From RBG-13-33-26 sp964430085 (GTDB lineage Archaea; Nanobdellota; Nanobdellia; Pacearchaeales; GW2011-AR1), in assembly GCA_964430085.1 (NCBI GenBank), contig CAYSES010000024.1, forward strand, positions 1 to 6,393: a stretch of DNA of 6,393 bases, read 5' to 3'. Made by a program: the position numbers and the translations under genes. The notes beneath the pieces were generated by a model. The model was not told where the DNA came from, did no database searches, and saw only the letters and a list, made by a program, of their open reading frames with translations. Every line of letters starts with the position of its first letter. The stretch's first letter is position 1. Shown piece after piece: positions 4,703-6,393 of this stretch.

Positions 4703-6385
4703 TTATTTTCTTTTCTTTTTAAGAAGAACAATTGTAACAAGGATAATTAGTATTAATGCAGCGATTATTATCCCCCAAACCCATAATGGCATTTGTTGTG
4801 TTCCTTCGGGTTGTTGTTCTCCTGTTTCTTCTTCTCCTGTTTGAGTTTCTTCTCCAGCAGAGGCAGAAATTTCTTCATGTATATATTGCATAGTTAAATC
4901 AGCTTTGCCATTTATAATGTTATTTAACTTTACATAAAGATCATAAAACCCATCCCCATCTAAGTCTTGCTTAGTTTCATCACCCATATTCAAGTTAACT
5001 TGAATAGGAGTGCTAGCAATTTCAATTGTAGCAGAAGATACAGTCAATGCCCTGATACCAAGATAATGTTCTTCCTCATTTAATTTAAATGTAACTTTTT
5101 CTTTTGCTCCTAATCCCCCGCCACTGAAACTTGAAGTTTCAATTTTATTAAGTTCGCTAAAATCTTGATTAGTTTCAGGGATGGTTTTTGAATATGTAAA
5201 GGGGGTTCCAGAATGCCCTCCAGAAGATCCAGCTCCATCAGGACTACCCCAAATAGTATAGGTGTTAGAAACGATAGCAGCTATATTCCCTGCTAAATCA
5301 GTAGAAGTGCAAGTTTGAGTAAGATCAGCTCCGGCATTTGTTGTTGAAGGATTCACAGTATAGGTAGTAGAACTCAATCCTGATAATGCATCTGAAGTAT
5401 AACACGTACAGGTAATAGTGCTCCCAACATATGCATCGGAAGGGGTACATCTCATTGTTCCAGTAGGTGCGGAATTATCAAAGGTTAAATTCCCAAATGT
5501 AACAGTGTTATTAACATTTCCTGTGCTATCATTCACCCAAAATGTAATATTATAATTTATGCCATCGGGGAAGTTTTCGGTATCTAATACATAAACCCAA
5601 TAATTAGGAGATGTAGATGAATTTGATGCCTCAAACATAGTGCTGCTATTTGAACCGTCCATTCCGCTACTATTAGTTACATTAATCCAAACACTTTGTA
5701 TCACCAAGTTATCTAATGTACTAAGATTTATTAATAAAGTTCCACTATAATTTCCCCCAGGAGTAAAGGAAGTAGAATGGTTAGCAACATTATAAGGAGC
5801 TTTTGTATCATTGATTATAGTGGTAAGGTTATACTCATCATAATAAGCACTATCGTTATAAGAAATTTTAACACTGATATTGTACATTCCAGGAACATCT
5901 GCACTGGCATTAAACCAGATCCAAAAAGTTCCAGTTTGATTTCCTAAAGCTACCACTTTTTCTCCTGCAGCCCCTGTATGATTCCAGCTTAAGATAATAT
6001 TGCCATACTCATCAGTTCTATTCGAGAAGAAAATAGAAACATAATCCAACATTCCCCCAGTCTGATTTCCTGTACCATTTGAAGTTCCAGTATTCCACAT
6101 ACTAAAATTCCAATTTACCCCATAATTTATTCCGCTTACAGTATTATTCCACAAGGTAACATTTACCGAAGTGATATTACTTCCCGCCGCGGAGGTATTA
6201 ATTGTAATGTTATATAATCCTGAATAACTATTATTATAAGTAAAATTAGGCATTAAAGGGAAGTTATCACTTATTATATCTGCTCTATTAGCAGTGATAA
6301 AATATATAAAAAAAACTATCAAAGAAAAAATGAATACCAAATCAATAAGATTTTTCCTGCTTGAGCCTCTTTTTTTATCAACCAT
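4703..6385 (-). CDS. Membrane-anchored, sequon-rich cell-surface protein
   Basis: A 560-residue predicted surface protein. After a basic N-terminus, residues 13-31 form a hydrophobic signal or anchor segment. Residues 45-301 are Asn/Ser/Thr-rich beta-type sequence with 29 Asn-X-Ser/Thr sequons and no cysteine, probably several Ig-like domains. Residues 302-385 carry the only four cysteines (313, 326, 328, 359) in an Ig-like repeat ending DLAGN. A Gly/Ser linker (386-393) follows, then a sequon-free beta domain with DLDGDGFYD (474-482), a likely calcium loop. A Glu/Thr/Gln/Gly spacer (511-531) leads to a membrane helix (533-555) and a KKKRK cytoplasmic tail. No enzyme motif is visible; adhesion, S-layer-like or host-contact roles are possible but unproven. 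The window ends 8 bp before its ATG, so its promoter is not seen; no Shine-Dalgarno is present. Confidence 0.85.
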   Translation of the reverse strand: MVDKKRGSSRKNLIDLVFIFSLIVFFIYFITANRADIISDNFPLMPNFTYNNSYSGLYNITINTSAAGSNITSVNVTLWNNTVSGINYGVNWNFSMWNTGTSNGTGNQTGGMLDYVSIFFSNRTDEYGNIILSWNHTGAAGEKVVALGNQTGTFWIWFNASADVPGMYNISVKISYNDSAYYDEYNLTTIINDTKAPYNVANHSTSFTPGGNYSGTLLINLSTLDNLVIQSVWINVTNSSGMDGSNSSTMFEASNSSTSPNYWVYVLDTENFPDGINYNITFWVNDSTGNVNNTVTFGNLTFDNSAPTGTMRCTPSDAYVGSTITCTCYTSDALSGLSSTTYTVNPSTTNAGADLTQTCTSTDLAGNIAAIVSNTYTIWGSPDGAGSSGGHSGTPFTYSKTIPETNQDFSELNKIETSSFSGGGLGAKEKVTFKLNEEEHYLGIRALTVSSATIEIASTPIQVNLNMGDETKQDLDGDGFYDLYVKLNNIINGKADLTMQYIHEEISASAGEETQTGEEETGEQQPEGTQQMPLWVWGIIIAALILIILVTIVLLKKKRK

Positions 6386-6393
6386 ATTTTTAT

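Noticed and set aside
4703..6385. A protease, glycosidase or pilin role for the surface protein
   Set aside because: No catalytic motif is visible. The protein is far longer than a pilin, has a C-terminal membrane anchor and has no clear class III signal peptide.

Overview
The window is strongly AT-rich, densely packed and archaeal. The evidence is the gene content: an archaeal-type uS15 with its extra N-terminal domain, an archaeal RecJ/GAN-like DHH nuclease, the alpha subunit of initiation factor aIF2, and an endonuclease Q. TATA boxes also sit at the archaeal position, and the tRNA gene lacks an encoded CCA end. The compact proteins, low G+C and style of the surface protein (heavy Asn-X-Ser/Thr content, a DxDGDG loop, a short C-terminal membrane anchor with a basic tail) suggest a DPANN lineage such as Woesearchaeota or Pacearchaeota. 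That placement is an inference.

Layout. Positions 2-74 (minus) are tRNA-Gln(UUG). Positions 108-899 (minus) encode a MinD/ParA-type ATPase. A 77-bp divergent promoter region separates it from a plus-strand block: uS15 (977-1309), a RecJ-like DHH nuclease (1322-2680) and aIF2 alpha (2705-3424). Then come two minus-strand genes: endonuclease Q (3426-4649), whose stop codon lies one base from that of aIF2 alpha, and a membrane-anchored, sequon-rich surface protein (4703-6385). Every base is inside or close to a gene; the longest gap is 77 bp.

Together the genes cover translation (tRNA-Gln, uS15, aIF2 alpha), DNA maintenance (RecJ-like nuclease, EndoQ), spatial organisation or division (MinD-like) and the cell surface. 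uS15 next to a RecJ-like gene is a recurrent archaeal arrangement.

The most consistent extra signal is in the promoters. Each of the four protein genes with its own visible promoter has a TATA-like box centred about 26 bp before its ATG and no Shine-Dalgarno sequence, which predicts leaderless mRNAs. The tRNA has a TATA box at about the same distance from its mature 5' end. The one gene inside an operon (recJ-like) instead has a weak AAGGA. At both same-strand junctions between protein genes with separate promoters, a T-rich tract lies between the TATA box and the start codon, so the upstream gene's likely terminator is nested inside the downstream promoter. I see no mobile element, CRISPR array or clearly new multigene system.
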